Shown here: in pieces, positions 13,076-25,700 of the stretch | Layout: each line of letters opens with the position of its first letter | How positions within the stretch are numbered: the first letter of the stretch is position 1 | NCBI RefSeq assembly: GCF_051014445.1 | Contig: NC_135141.1 | Span: forward strand, 32,573,422-32,637,421 | Origin: Colletes latitarsis | Lineage: Eukaryota > Arthropoda > Insecta > Hymenoptera > Colletidae | Length of the DNA: 64,000 nucleotides | Direction: 5' to 3' | Translations under genes and position numbers: made by a program | The notes under the pieces: generated by a model | Seen by the model: only the letters and a program-made list of their open reading frames with translations | Database searches by the model: none | What the model was told of the DNA's origin: nothing

Positions 13076-13591
13076 TCATCCAAAATGTATACGCGGCCTG
13101 GCATTGTTTTCAAGAATACTACAATCTATAAAAAAAATATTTTGGCCCCTGTAGCTAAGGACTAGCTTAATGCCCCTGTTTTTAGAGTCGTCCTGTACAC
13201 CTAATACAATAAAACTGCTAAACTTGTGGACAGAGGTCGACCCTAGTAAAATGCACCGCAACAGTTGACACACTTTTTGCGGGCAACGCTGCGGTAGCAG
13301 TTTAGCGAGTGACGACCAGTTTGCAACAAAAAGGAGCAACCGTGGCCGTCGTTGTTCTCGCTCGGTGTCAGGCCACAACAAAACCGATGCCTCGAAAACA
13401 GTCTCGCCCAAAGTGAGCGATGAAACGAACACATTTCCGCTGATAACGTCCGTCCTAAAACAAAATACTCCGTTGCGCAGGGAGACCAGACCCCAGACCA
13501 CTTTCAGATGTCTCCGACACTCAAGGGCTGGAAAGGACTGTTCAGAAACGCTACCCCATTCACACCTGTAATGTCTGGATACAGCTTGCAT
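13076..13591 (-). other. 171-codon open frame, unidentified, doubtful gene
   Basis: This is the longest ATG-initiated open frame in the window outside the retroelement. The conceptual protein is mixed hydrophobic and basic, with no signal peptide, repeat, catalytic motif or family that I recognise. The segment is GC-richer than its flanks. The opposite strand is also open over 13365-13571, which is typical of a stop-poor stretch rather than proof of coding. It could be an exon, a transposon relic or chance. I would not call it a gene without homology or RNA evidence. Confidence 0.2.
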
Positions 13592-15067
13592 TATGGAGAA
13601 TTCTAATCTATGCTCTATGGTCCTTTCAGCGGGAAACCTACGCGCGATAAGTGTCCCGCTTCTTGCGCTTTACGTGCAGGATTATTCCAGGCAAATTCCT
13701 TCGCGAAATATGGCCACTGAATTTTACTCGAGTCCCTGATAGTAACGGGGGCCATTTATTTCCTTCATTGACTTTTCTTTTTGTTTTTGTATCGAGTAAA
13801 AGATTATGAATATTATACCCAACGGCGTACACTTTTCCGAATATTTTCCGAATCTTTGCTTACAAAATGGAATTTTAAAAGATTAAAAAAGTTTGAAAAT
13901 GTCGATTATTATATTGAAGTTATCAAACGACCACGTATTTATATTTATATTTATATTTTTACAGTTTCTGTGCCACGTTATGGTTATTAACGAATAATTT
14001 TATTCAAATTTTTCAAAGTTGAAAAAATAAAAATTCAGAAGTAAAGAAAATAAACGTAGATTAATTTGTAGTTTAAAAAAAAATCTCATTTCGAATCGAA
14101 CGAACGTCGACGCGTTTCTTTACGATTATTCTATTTCGTTTGAGATCGTCTGGTTACGATTCGAATTCGGTGCTTATTTTCTGAGAACATTTATGGTTTT
14201 CACAAAGCGCACTGAAATTGTAGTGGAATATAAATACCGTCTGGTGCCTCTTTCTAAATATATGCAAATCTCTCGGCCATAAAATATTGCTTTAAGACCG
14301 CGAACCGGTTGAAGATTCGCTAAGTTGCTTGTCTTCCTCAGAATTCTTTAAAAAAGTTCTGGTCCTTCTCCACGTAATTTTCTGTCCTCTTTCAGCGGGT
14401 TGCTTTTCAGATCTTTTGTGGCCTTTCGGATTTAAGGCTGCCCAAGCTTGTCGAGTATGTCGTTGCGATTGTTATTTCAGGACCGCCCAAAGCGATCGTA
14501 TTCGTGTTATTTCAGGACATTGGGTTCCTAGCTTCGCCCTTCTACAATACCTCACGATATTTCAAATTGTGAAACCTTTGTTCGCAACAAGGATATTTTC
14601 GTTTGAAAATTAGTGCACGGCGAAGTACAGTAATAACAACCCGCATATGTACAATTACTCCCAATTATATTGGTACGCTATAAATGAAACAAAATTGTCT
14701 CTCATAAATTGAACCTTTCTTTTTGAAACTGGTATAAGTTCAGTCTTTCATACATGGAAATATATTTAAGGATTCACGTTTCAATAAAATAAAAAATTAA
14801 TTATACTTTACTTAATTATGAATTGAATTAAACTGAAACTGGTACGATCGGTATAGTCTATTTTTTCATGCATTCGGATATTTAACTTTTTATGTTTGAA
14901 CAAATTAGGAATACTTTTTCGAAAATAGAAAACTACCACAGTGTAATAAACAATATTTGGTAAAAGAATAAATGGACGGAATTCATAAGAGAAACAAGTT
15001 GCCTTTCATTTATAGCGAATACCAAATGGTAATGTTACGAAGGCTGTTTTGTCTCTCGAATCTCTTT
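13592..15067. other. Non-coding stretch left of the retroelement
   Basis: It holds a short (ATTTAT)n simple repeat at about 13936-13960 and an old two-copy duplication at about 14724-14905. The last 400 bases, where the 3' end of the minus-strand retroelement should continue, show no recognisable RNase H, integrase or LTR. Confidence 0.5.
14724..14905. repeat. Degenerate tandem duplication, period about 110 bp
   Basis: TGAAACTGGTA at 14724 and again at 14834 each start a block that continues through a GTCT-TTTTCAT-CAT segment, an ATATTTAA segment and a GTTT-AA end. Similarity is patchy with small indels, so the alignment is tentative. Confidence 0.35.
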
Positions 15068-15721
15068 CTACTTCGACTTGGTAGTACGGTAGATTCGGGG
15101 TAATGGATACTTATCTTTTACAGTAGCTTTGTTAACGCCGCGATAGTCGATACACATGCGTATCTCTTCGTTTTTCTTCCGGACCAGTAGCACCGGGCTA
15201 GCAAACGGCGATGTGCTGTCTTCGACGATATCGGCTGCCTTTAGCTCATTAATCATATCCTTCAGCTGCTCCCTTTCGTAATACGATAGTCGGTATGGAC
15301 GGTAAATTACTGGTTTATCTGAAACAAGCTCGATATGCATAGTTGTTCGATTCGCTTTGCCTACCTGCCGCAACGTTCGTGCTACTAAGTCACGGTTCTC
15401 GTTCAATGGGGTTAGCAGTTTCTTCGCTTCCTCGTTCGTGAGATGGTGTCTCCAGAGCTGATCGCCACCTTCTTCCCTGCTATGTTTAAGACAGGTAGAA
15501 CCGTTTTGCCCTCTTCGTCCGTACCTCGGGACGGTTGGACCTCGTTCACGTAGACCTCCTTCGATAAACAGCATTTGGTTTGGGGCTCCTCCCACAATTG
15601 TAACGTGTCCCAAGTAATTATCTGGAATAACACACATTTGATCAGCACGGAGCACAGTCTTCTTTGCGTATTGCGTTCGCTCTCTGTCTGTTATTCGTAA
15701 CTCTCCTGCTCTGCTGATCAC
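15068..15721 (-). pseudogene. pol: Pol fragment: linker and N-terminal reverse transcriptase, truncated
   Basis: This open frame has 217 codons. Residues from about 136 match the start of a Gypsy-class reverse transcriptase: VIYRPYRLS (138-146), a YYEREQLKDMI helix, SPFASPVLLVRKK (171-183), MCIDYRGVN (189-197) and YPLPRI (205-210). In intact members this last block is soon followed by the fingers/palm region and YxDD, which are absent here. The frame instead ends in seven unrelated residues and a stop. Upstream, the protease-RT linker is shifted: an overlapping frame at 15412-15648 carries the expected LPVLNIAGKK-type stretch, so at least two frameshifts lie between about 15420 and 15560. Known role of the family: DNA synthesis from element RNA in cytoplasmic particles. 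This copy cannot do it. Confidence 0.88.
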
Positions 15722-15723
15722 GA

Positions 15724-15942
15724 TTACACCTGGGTTCTTCGTGTACGGAGGGGTACAGCCTGGCTCCCGCTCGGAACAATGTGCACCTCCGTCCTTACTG
15801 TCACACCATCGATGCTGATATCAGCCGTCAGAACACCCAATGGCTGCACACGCCCTTCGCCATAACCCACAAAACAATTCAACTTTGTCTCATAATAACC
15901 AAGTCCAAGTTCGTCAGCGACATTTTTTAGCAAGACCATCAC
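15724..15942 (-). pseudogene. Retropepsin-like protease remainder, catalytic motif missing
   Basis: This 72-codon frame begins at a stretch (KNVADELGLGYYE) that in Gypsy proteases directly follows the catalytic Asp-Ser/Thr-Gly loop. It continues with the flap-like part (VGYGEGRVQPLGVLTADI) and an HIVPSGSQ segment. No D-S/T-G motif precedes it. The preceding frame ends in a KDATING-like stretch, which normally stands a few residues before the catalytic Asp. At exactly this junction lies a perfect 11-bp tandem duplication (15942-15952 and 15953-15963). A small deletion with repair-associated duplication is my inference. The normal job is cleavage of the Gag-Pol polyprotein. Confidence 0.72.
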
Positions 15943-15943
15943 G

Positions 15944-16231
15944 TTAATAGTCCGTTAATAGTCGCGTCTTTGAAATATTTCTGGTGTGTATCTCCGTTAA
16001 TACGCAGTACTGGTCGGTTCCGCGAATTTGTTTGTGTTGATTCGGTTGTACTTCCCGTCGACCCGGACGCTCCGTTTGCCGTACATGTACGCGAGATATG
16101 TCCGTTGGCATGTGCTTTGGTTTATGACAAAACCGCGCCGTGTGCCCTGTTTGTTTACACTCGCGACACCTTAGAGGTGAACGTCGATTCGCCGCGCCAT
16201 TGCTAACGGGTCGTTCATTAGGCGTTGCCAA
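15944..16231 (-). pseudogene. gag: Gag nucleocapsid part with CCHC zinc knuckle
   Basis: The 95-codon frame carries one zinc knuckle with exact CX2CX4HX4C spacing: CRECKQTGHTARFC, codons between 16127 and 16168. Basic residues flank it (ANRRSPLR before, HKPKH after), as expected for RNA packaging by nucleocapsid. The frame differs from that of the capsid part next to it (16171-16530), so a frameshift lies at about 16195-16235. The region after the knuckle is Arg/Gln rich and leads toward the protease. Only one knuckle is present; many Gypsy Gags have one or two. Confidence 0.82.
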
Positions 16232-16680
16232 AGTTTCCTTCGTAAATCCGTCAACAATTCGCTTGGTTTTTTAACGATCCATTCTATCGCTTCGCGGTCT
16301 CCCGTTTTCGCTTTATTACATCTCGACAGTTTCTCATAAAAATACTCAACGATATTCTGATTAGGTTTATTCTTATAGGTTTCAGCTCGTAGCCTAGTAC
16401 TCACCATGCTTTCATCTGCTGGGAAGTTATCCCTCGATAGTTCCTTGCGAGGCAGGCTGTCCCTCCATTTTCTCGCTACACCCGTTAACTTCATCAGAGT
16501 ATAGTGAAGAACAGCAACCTCGTTCCACTAGTGTAGGTCCCCGTATTCTTCTATTTTTCCAATCCACTCGTCGATTGTGAACTCACCCACAACAGGATCA
16601 AATGCCGGCAATACCATTGCCAAATCGCGAAAATACCGCTCTTCTCTGCCTTGCCCTTCGTTAACCATCGCGGCCAGAGA
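16171..16680 (-). pseudogene. gag: Gag capsid-like region with one in-frame stop
   Basis: Read on the minus strand from 16680, one frame gives a Gag capsid pattern: MVLPAFDPVVGEFTIDEWIG, the FDP...W helix that opens Gypsy capsid domains. It then meets a TAG at 16528-16530 and continues in the same frame with WNEV...LMKLTGVARKWRDSL, matching the usual L-L-G-A-W segment. Further on, EYFYEKLSRCNKAK resembles the Y-F-K-L-C segment near the capsid C-terminus. Normal function is assembly of virus-like particles. The stop, and the frameshift before the zinc knuckle, make it non-functional. Confidence 0.78.
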
Positions 16681-17127
16681 AGATATAAACGGGTATTCGT
16701 ACAAAAGAAAACTTCTAAACTCAACAAACCGAAGTAATAATGGCGTTCATCCCACTTCTGATAAACTGTTGGAACCCCGGGGACCGAGAGTTGAAAAGAA
16801 TCACTTGTATTTAATACAACTGCTTTACTAATAAATTTCTTCGCCATACCGTTCACTCTCGCTATCACTCTAACTCTGGCACGCTTCTCTCAACCGCTTA
16901 CCGTTCCTCTCATCTTCTATCTCTCTCGCACTGTCTCTGTCCTCATCCTCACCAATCATACAATCGTTTACAAACATTCCATCTTCCGTGCCTTTCGATT
17001 CGCTCAATGATACACACTGGTGCGCACCTAGTCGCGGCTGGCTAACACTATTATTTGGTGTACGAATACAAGTAGGAGTAACTGTATATGTATAAACACG
17101 TCTTTTACATATTTCCAATATTTCCAC
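16551..17127 (-). pseudogene. Upstream Gag leader frames, weakly supported
   Basis: Two minus-strand open frames (16870-17127, 85 codons; 16551-16868, 105 codons) lie between the capsid part and the expected 5' LTR. The first ends in an acidic/basic stretch (GEDEDRDSAREIEDERNGKR), compatible with a disordered Gag N-terminus or matrix-like leader. The second is partly the capsid sequence in a wrong frame. Their place upstream of the capsid is the main support. I recognise no domain in them. Confidence 0.4.
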
Positions 17128-20100
17128 AAAGTTATAATGAAAATAAATAAACGTTTAATATAATTTTTGTTCGATTGGACAACATTCCTTGCATTTGTTA
17201 TTCAATTGTGCAATGATTTTCATCATAGTAGAGGAAAATACAATATAAATATGATATAGTGAACAAATACGAGAGTAACTGTACAGTAAAGTACGTGGAC
17301 TTTGACATCGCAAGAATATTTCTGGTACCCTTTCTCTGAGCCCTGTTCTTTGCATCGTCGACGCGTTATCGACTGGATTCTTGGATTACGTTCTACATAT
17401 GTATTCGGTTAATTACCGAGACCCGATTACTACGTGCGTACCACACGTACCGTAGCTCGTGACGCGCCTTAATCCATCGTAGCTCAGCTTTAACTACATC
17501 GCATCGATCTCGCGCGAGTGTGCACCGGAGTGGAACGAAAAAAATCAAAATTGCACGACTATTTTCTAATAGCAAACAAAATGTACCATTATTCTTTTAG
17601 ATTATCCAAGATAATATATGCCGATTAATGAAATAATTGAACCATTATTCGCAAATTCGCGTTTTGCTATTACGAATCAACAAATCAAAAATTTATAAAC
17701 GTTCCGGGTACCTAGATATTATGATTAATCATTGATTCAGTCTAGAATATTCAAACCCATACTGTAACACGTACTGTTACCATTAATATCATCGATCATG
17801 GAGGATCGTTTATCGGAAGAATAAATTATAATTCACGGATCGTGTTACGTTCCAGTTATCTATTATTAGCGATGATTATGATAATAGATAATTTAGGTGT
17901 TAGTAGATAAATAGTGTAAGTAATTAAAAATAGATGGACAATACCAGGTTAATGAATATAGTTTTTTACCTGCTACATTATTTAAGTAAGTTGATATACA
18001 TATATGAAACAAAAGGTACCTTCGAGTACGTCTACCTTGGAAGTACGTACATTCAAGTAATACTTTCTCTCACAAGTGCTCGACCGACAATTCAGTGTAT
18101 AAGAGCCTAAGACACGACTTACTAGGGTTGCTTTTTCTATTGAACATTAATAATTGCCCAAAACAAATTCATGTAGTTTCAATAGATAAAGCCTCTTCTT
18201 GTAGAAAAATAGAATATATTAATTTCAAGTTCAGTTCGCAGTACTGTTGCAAAAATACTATTGTGTTTAATCAAATGTTTCAAGACTGTACATGTACATG
18301 ACACTTAAAAAATTTTCATAGATAAATGGCATTACGAAGCAGAAGCAGCGCCTCCGGGCGTAATGGAAAAGAGTGGCGTGGAATAGTGGTCACACGCGTA
18401 TAAATAAGACATAATGCACGGAGGCGGTTCGCGAACCCGGGGATTAGCACGTCCCGTTTCACGCTTTCTCCAGTGTCCGCTAGTGGAATGCAAAGTACAT
18501 TTTGGCATAAATCATGCGATAGAAATGGCCAGGTAATTTATTGGCCGCGGCTTCGCGGAACGTAAATCGAGAAGGTTGTGACAATGATTCAGCGCAGGTT
18601 TATGGCCACCCCCGCGTAATTAAGTCGTATCCGACGAGCATTACGCGTTTCATAACCGGTCGTGTACGCCATTCTCCGACTGTAATCGGATCGTTTCGTC
18701 TCATCTCGTCTAGTGGTAAATTTTTCACGACCCTTCGAAATTTCCGCTTTCGACCGTCCGGCGCGACGCGACGGCTCGTTTCTCCGTCCTTCTCTTTTTT
18801 CTCGCCGTTTTCACCGTCGTCTCCTGTCTTTCCATATAACTTCGCGACGCGGGAAAACCGTAATCGTTGCGCGGGGAACGGATAAACATCGCCGCAGTGT
18901 AAACTTGTTAACACGAACGCGAACGTGATGGAAAGCAAATTGCATTCATGCCGTGAAAAATTGCTGCGCGGGAGAAAAAAAATCGGGACAGAGTTTGCGA
19001 TTTTCCCGAATTGGTTTCGACCGACTTTTTCATCGTTGGATCATTTACTGGTACACATTTTCCGCTCGTCGATAAACCTTGCCTCCACGCGCGGAAAATG
19101 TCTGATCGAATAATGCAGTTTCGAGGGAAATGTGCCCTTTTTAGACGCGTGTTTATTTAAATATGTAGATTATTATATGAAAAGATTTTATCGAGGATTT
19201 TATTAGCTAATTTGTACAGAAAGATTTAAATATTTTTACTTGTTTTACGTTTCTTTTTGAAAAATATTTTTGGGGCTACAATTTTATGCGATAATAATGG
19301 GTTTCAATTTGTATTATAGAAGGAAACTTAATTTTTCTTTTTGAAGAAGATTTACGTCTAATCTGCCTAAAAATAAAAAATAATCCATTGCCGGGTTTAA
19401 AAAAAGCTCGATGCAGGAGAGCGATGAAAAATCGCTGAAAAAAAATTCGAGAATCCCCAGAAATTATAAATGGAAATAAATTTAGGATATACTAATGGAA
19501 AATAGAATTTTTCAGCGCTATTTCGTGAAATTTGAAATCACTGATCGATTTTTCTAATTTTTCAGTGAATTGGCGACGAACACGGTCCGAAGAAGGATTT
19601 GCATTATCAAGCCCATGGAATGGTAAGTTTCTACGGTTTTTAATTTCGCGAAGTAACGAGGCTTTAATTCATAAAGGGTTGCCTCCAAATGGCTGGGACT
19701 TTAACGAGCGCATTAAAGTGGTTTCGAGCCACGCCGGAACTGGTACGTATTACGTACTTCAGAGGCTGTCGGCCGTTAAACATTGCAGGAAAGAATTTTT
19801 TTTTTTTTTCTCTAACCCGACGAACGAAGTTCTTTAATTTTGTACAATGAAATATGCAGGCTGTCATTCCGAATTAGAACCGCGTTCACGTTAATTTGCG
19901 TATTCGTAACCGTGCCTTTTGAATCTCGCGACTTACTTTCGCAAACGCTTGGTCATAGTTCGTGAAAAATTCGCCCGATTTTATGAAAATTTTTTCCCCC
20001 TCGCTCGTCGTTGCGCGTTTGGAGAATTTTTTAAAATTATAGTCGCGTTTTTACGCACGGTTTTGAGGTTTATTAACTTAGCAACTTTTCACGGAGTCTC

Positions 20101-22728
20101 GAAGTTACCCGGAAACTTATCCAACTTAAAACGAACCTCTTAGCTTTTCATTCTTGAATATCCCGTCGCCCGGGCAAGAAACATCATCGATGAAATGAAA
20201 TTTTTATCCCGAGTTTTTTACTTGATTATGTTTGCAAAATGATTATGGTGCCGCGACAAGAAGTTTGATGAGGGTAATCCGCAACTTAGAGCAAGTTGTA
20301 AGCGACCGGGGACCGAAACCATCCAGAAATTAACCTACTTAAAACTACTAACGATGGATCGTAATTCTTGCTTTCTCAAAGTACCGGCCGCTTTTAGTGA
20401 ATATAAATTTCTTCATTAATGCGCGCCACGCTCGCACGCGCGACGATTAATACAAATGCAGCGTCGATGGATGAAATGTTTACTGATTAGGATAATATCG
20501 ATGGAAATTTAAATGCAAATATAATCGAAAATTTTGGCTTATTGGAAATTAAATTGAAGAATGTTTGAAGAAAATTTGTCAAAGGCTTCGAAAAATAAGT
20601 GAAAAATCTAAAATCACGTTTTGTTGTTGAATTCTACGACGGTTATAATTTACAGTTTGCAAAGGAGCAGTCGGGCAATATTCTGTACGCAATTATCGGA
20701 CGTTTCCAAGTTTCAAGCGATGCTCGAGCAGAAACTGGAAAGCAGTTTACATGTCTCACGTTAAAATACGAACTTAGGGACGCCGGAAACTTACTAATGC
20801 GAATCGATGTTTATCAACGATTGTTTCTAACTGTGTCGTAACTTGGTATTCCCAAATGGAGGCGTTCCTCTAAATTACCAATTGTTACGGATTAGCGGCA
20901 TTGAGCATCTCCCAAGGGTAGAACGAGTTGCTGCTTCGACGAGAGAACGCCAAGATCCACGAATCTCGAAACGAAGTATGGGACAAATATAAGTAGAAAT
21001 AATCAATGATGCAGATCAGACATGGAGACAAAGCATATTGAAACGTATAACGATAAAATTACAAACTTCTCTTCGGCGGCAATTCGTTTTAATTAACAGT
21101 TACAATATCGATCTCGTTAATTACGAAACGTCCAGAGACTTTCATCCCTGGAAATAATAGTTGAAATTGCGGGTAGCCCCGCAATTACAAGGGTTAAGAC
21201 GTTTCCTCTAACGACATTTCTCCAATCAGTCGTTCGACAGGAAACCAGCCTTAAAGGCGACCGTTTCGACCATTTTCTGTATTGACTTAACCGGTGGCCA
21301 TCGGTAGACTCTGGACTCTCCTTTCGTTCGTTTCAAATGTCTAGCGTTTCCTTCCACTTGATTCTTGCTTTGCCCCCTCCCCCTATCCTTTTCCCCGCGT
21401 ACTCTATTTTCCGCGGCTACTCTTTCTTCTCGCGAGCTTCAGCCGCCCTTTACTTTGGTATGCCTCTGCCGGAAGTACGGTCTGGGTTGACCCACATTCG
21501 CCAACAATGGCCACACTCAACTGTCTGCGCGCAGGTCGACGCCGTGGCTGCACCAGAAGTTGCCTCGTTTCAGTCTCGATTTTCCAAACGACTTTCCTTT
21601 TCCTCCCTCACTCCCACGTCGCGCCTATACTACCCCCTTTCCTCCTTTTTTTCAATAATTTGAAACGTACCTCCGTCTAATTCCCATCCTTTCCATTAAG
21701 AACGAACTTTCTCCGCTCGTTCGGGAATTGATTTCACCGTGAATCCTAGAATCGAGACCCGGCCGGCCGCATTAAGGAACTTCTACTTTAAATTCATTCA
21801 TCTTGGCCGATCGGGGAAGTTTCCTTGCTCGGTTACTCCCCGTTGCGGGGGCGGTGTGCTTGCAATTTAACCCGTCATCCGATTGGGCGGATAGTGTTCC
21901 CTCGAAGACTATTTTGTTACGCGTTAATCAAAACTTAAGAATTACCACTGGAGTCGTCGTATCGCGTTCAACCAACCAACTCTTTTCTCTCTCTAATCGT
22001 CACACTTTTGTATTCAAGCGACATCATTGAGACTGAATTACATTTCGAGATCACGAAGTCTTCTTTAATCGATTGTTATGTGACAATCCTCGAATGCTAT
22101 GCGAGCGTGTATAGATTATTTTTTTCTTCAACAACGATTTATAATATGTATAAACTTACCCTACAGGTAAAAAAAATATAGACGAACCGTTTCATAAGAA
22201 GTGATCTGAAGAATGAAATGTCTTTCCGATAAGATCGCGTGAAATCAGGAGCAGGTTTCGGATCTTTGTAATAACTCGACGCGTATAAAAAAAAGAAACT
22301 GTAAAACGTTTCATTTTTATAACTCATCGTCGAAATTTATATTCCCAGTTTCCCGTTGAACAGTGCCTCGAATTGCGGTACTCTACCTTTACAAGAAGCA
22401 TCGCATGCAACTTGGAACTTTTCGGTGCTTCTCTTGGATACTAAGCACGTTTATATCAAGCTTAACGCAACACGTCTGAAGACGGTTGCAGCCGTTTAAT
22501 AAAACAAGGAAATTGACGATACTGCTTCATACCGCCATTAAACATTCCAACGGTCTAAAAGAAGGAAATCGTAAAGATTTCATGGTTATACATCAGCACG
22601 TCGGGCACTTAACATCTTTGTGCTCCGAATTATTCTTCTGGTGTATATATTCTGCCCCTCTATTCGTTTCCTTTCTTCGCTATTTTACTCCCAGAGTAGA
22701 CCAAAGTTAAAACTAACAATTCTTAAGA
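17128..22728. other. Long non-coding stretch right of the retroelement
   Basis: No gene recognised. The first 600 bases should contain the retroelement's 5' LTR, but I found no paired LTR, TG...CA ends or tRNA-like primer site. GC-richer patches at 18340-18940 and 21330-21660 hold open frames of about 110 codons on overlapping strands with no domain. A T-run is present near 19797. Weak inverted sequence similarity (CGCTGAAAAA at 19430 against its complement near 19511) is probably chance. Confidence 0.5.
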
Positions 22729-22770
22729 TTTCTACATATTCTTCGCCAAAATACGCGTAGTTTGCATTTT
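22729..22770 (+). repeat. Dispersed repeat family C, short copy
   Basis: A block of about 42 bp containing ACATATTCT and then CAAAATACGCGTAGTTTGC recurs in the same orientation at 47856-47900. The core AAAATACGCGTAGTTTGC is identical. Flanking sequence differs, so this is a fragment. The longer context at 47690-47960 shows the parent repeat better. Confidence 0.6.
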
Positions 22771-25700
22771 GAAAGAGAAAGAATGATCGTATGAAACAAA
22801 AGTTTCAGCAGATCTGAAAAGCAGTTTTCTCAGATACCAAGAAAAGTGAAAAGTGAAAAAATGACGGTCAGACACAATCGAAGATTATAATACTTCCATC
22901 GAGCCCACATCCAAAAGAATGAAAATAAAAACCTTGAATCTAAAATTCTCGGTTCACCGGTTCAGCAACAAAATCCGCCCGCGCTTTCTTTGTTTATTTC
23001 TTCCCTGCTGTTTCTTCGGCTGGCAATCTTGGTCCGCTTCCGCGCGAACCTGAAAGGTAACATTTAAAGCGAGACCCGGGTCGTGCTTGAGTACAGGTGC
23101 TGATAAAGTACGGGGCGCGCTGTTGATTAAAGAACTCCCGGTGTTCCAGAAACGCAGACGGCGCGGGGGGAGGGATGGCAAGCGAGTATTCTAAAATATT
23201 CCCGGCAAAGAGCCAGTAAATTATAGCGGCGGCGTTAGTCGGCCGTTGGATCCGCCTTCTCGTTGGGGTGTAGACGAAGCAGACGCAGTCGATTTCGTTA
23301 TCCGGTCGATCCATCGGTGACGCTCGCCCCGCCCACCGCAACCCTCGTCTTATCATTCGTACTCTACTCGCGATTTTGAACGTCGTCGAATTAAATTCCC
23401 AGATAATGCAACGTAAATTGGCTGCCTTCTACGCGTCCGCGCGCTTTCGTTCGACGTAAATTTATCGGTCGCATTAATTTGACATTTAATTTTCCCGCGA
23501 TAACGTCCCCTCTCCCACCATCCCATGCGCGCGATTCGGCCTGATCCCCGCGGCCGCCCGTCCACTTCTAAATTATTCCTACCGAATTTGTCGCCGACTA
23601 TTCGTTCGTTCCTGCAATTTCGTTTCGCCGTATTATCGATGTAACCCCGGGACTCCCCGGAATACGGCTGACTCTACCGAAAATTTACCTTGGCAACGCT
23701 CGAGCGACGCGACCGTTTCTCCAAATCTTCGTTTTACGATTACGATCCGACTTTCCGCGTTTGTCGTTAATTATCGACGCTTGCGTGCCCCGTCGCGTTA
23801 CGTGCGGAATAAAAATGGGGGGTGATTCCACTTTACACAATGAATTTTCTGAAAACGTGACATTTGTAACAATATTGCATTTGTGGATAGATCTATCTCA
23901 TCTTATGTAGAATATTACGCGCAAATATTTTGTAATACAAGGAAACATTTAAAAATCGATGTATGCTTCTCGTTTTTATTTCTAATATAAATAACATTAT
24001 CTTTATCGTGCGTTAAACGCGATCAGCAGAATTGAAATTCTGCATTAAAGTTGGAGTACGTTTCGCCCGCAGCGCTCCAAACCTGACCGTAATATGTTCA
24101 TTATGAGAAATTCGGAATGTATTATTGCAGTTTTGTAATTAACTTTCCGGAAGTTGGCACGTTAGAACTCCGAACTCGTTGTTGTCCCACGTACAGTATA
24201 TCTCTTAGAAAAAAAGAGAAAGCCGATTAAAATTTGTTTCATTGTTTGTTCTGGGAAAAAGTCAAACGAGTGTTTCGTTATGTGTAGAAAACAGTTTCGT
24301 TCGCGCGAGAGTATAATAATCACCATTGTAAAAATATAGTCACTTTCGCTCATATCATTTTCAATTTTGTGTTTTTCTCTTACTATGATGAAAAGTTTTA
24401 AAACTGATCGAAGCAACTGGAAAATAAATTACTTCAGCCATTCGTAGAAACGGTCGAATGTACGCGGGAAATTTGCCATTCCGTTTCCGTCCGTCCCGTT
24501 GATGCGCGCGTTGTTCCTCCCGCTGTGTGGCCGTCGCTTCATCGTCAATTTAATTAAGTTCTTAAACGTAAACGAGCCATGGCCGTTCGTAGAATCGTGG
24601 GCGTGCTGAGACAGCAACGGGCTGGAAGAAAGTCACGGCCGGAAGCTGGGAAAAGGGCAGCCCGCGAGTTCGACACGCTGGAACTGCAGTCGAAGAGGCA
24701 AGGACGGTTCCGTGTGCGGAATTGTTCGTCCCGCTGCCGTGGAATTCCAGCGGCCGGAAGCACGTCCCCGTGAAATGATCACCGCGATTCGCGACGTGTT
24801 CTGAAAACGAACAGGCTGCGCCGTGGCTGCTCCTTCAGCGTTCCTTAAATTTTCGGAACTTTCCGTGTGTCAATGTTCCTTTGGCTTTCCCGCCACGAAT
24901 ACCGGCCGAACCCTCCAACCGATATATGCCAATCTCATTAATCTGACAATTATTGGGCAAAGATGCCATCTGCCAAAATTTGGGCAATTACAACTAAATA
25001 AGAGAACAATGAATTTAGCAAGAGTACGGCACCATCTTGCGTGTGCCATTTTCTAGACCAGGATCATTTAAGTTAGCTTATCGCTTAAACTTTTAATCTG
25101 TTTTAAAAAGCACACCATGTAATTTCAGTAAAAATTCTATACTTGGTCAAAGAATATTATTTCCGATGCAACGTGCTAGCTGTAAATCATTCAATATCGA
25201 AGCATCGTAAAGTTATAAATAAAATCATTTTTAGAGTGTTCTTGATTAACAAAGGCGTCAGAATGGCCCATCGTAAAAGAGGAATTTTCAGGCAGCTAGC
25301 TTCTGTAAATACTATTTAAGGCGATTGCTTGTGCAAAAACAACTGATTACGACCGAACCGCGAGTCCCGTTCCGATCACCGAGCAGCCGAGTGTTTCCAA
25401 ACATTCGAGACACCTTGAAGTCCTTGCAGAGGCTCTGTTGCTAACCGAGCTCGGTCGTGATCGGTACGCAATTTGCGAACGGACGCGACGCAGAATTTTA
25501 TATTCGAGCCGGATACAGTGAGTTTCTGCAGTTTTCTGGTGTTCAAGAAGCCCTCAAACCTAAATATACAATTCAAAATTGCGTGCATCAGCGATCCACA
25601 CTTGACAAACGACCCAGTTGAGAAGTAGTTTCTTTAGCAAGGTTCCATGTTATACCACCAAAGTAAGTAACTTTACAAAAATAATTATTATTCGTATACA

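Larger units (their letters stand above)
15068..17127 (-). mobile_element. Decayed Ty3/Gypsy-type LTR retrotransposon fragment
   Basis: On the minus strand, the fragments run in Gypsy order: an acidic leader frame, Gag capsid, CCHC zinc knuckle, protease remainder, linker and N-terminal reverse transcriptase. Stops and frameshifts break every part. The element ends at about 15068, inside the reverse transcriptase and before its catalytic YxDD box. RNase H, integrase and both LTRs are not visible in the flanks. No primer binding site was recognised to the right, where the 5' LTR should lie. It is a dead copy and cannot transpose by itself. The Ty3/Gypsy assignment rests on the RT block order and on protease lying before RT. 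Confidence 0.9.

Noticed and set aside
17128..18000. 5' LTR of the Gypsy element
   Set aside because: No partner LTR, no TG...CA boundary and no primer binding site could be identified. Cannot be supported from this copy alone.
19424..19530. Inverted repeat around CGCTGAAAAA
   Set aside because: The match is about 10 bp plus A-runs, within chance for this composition.
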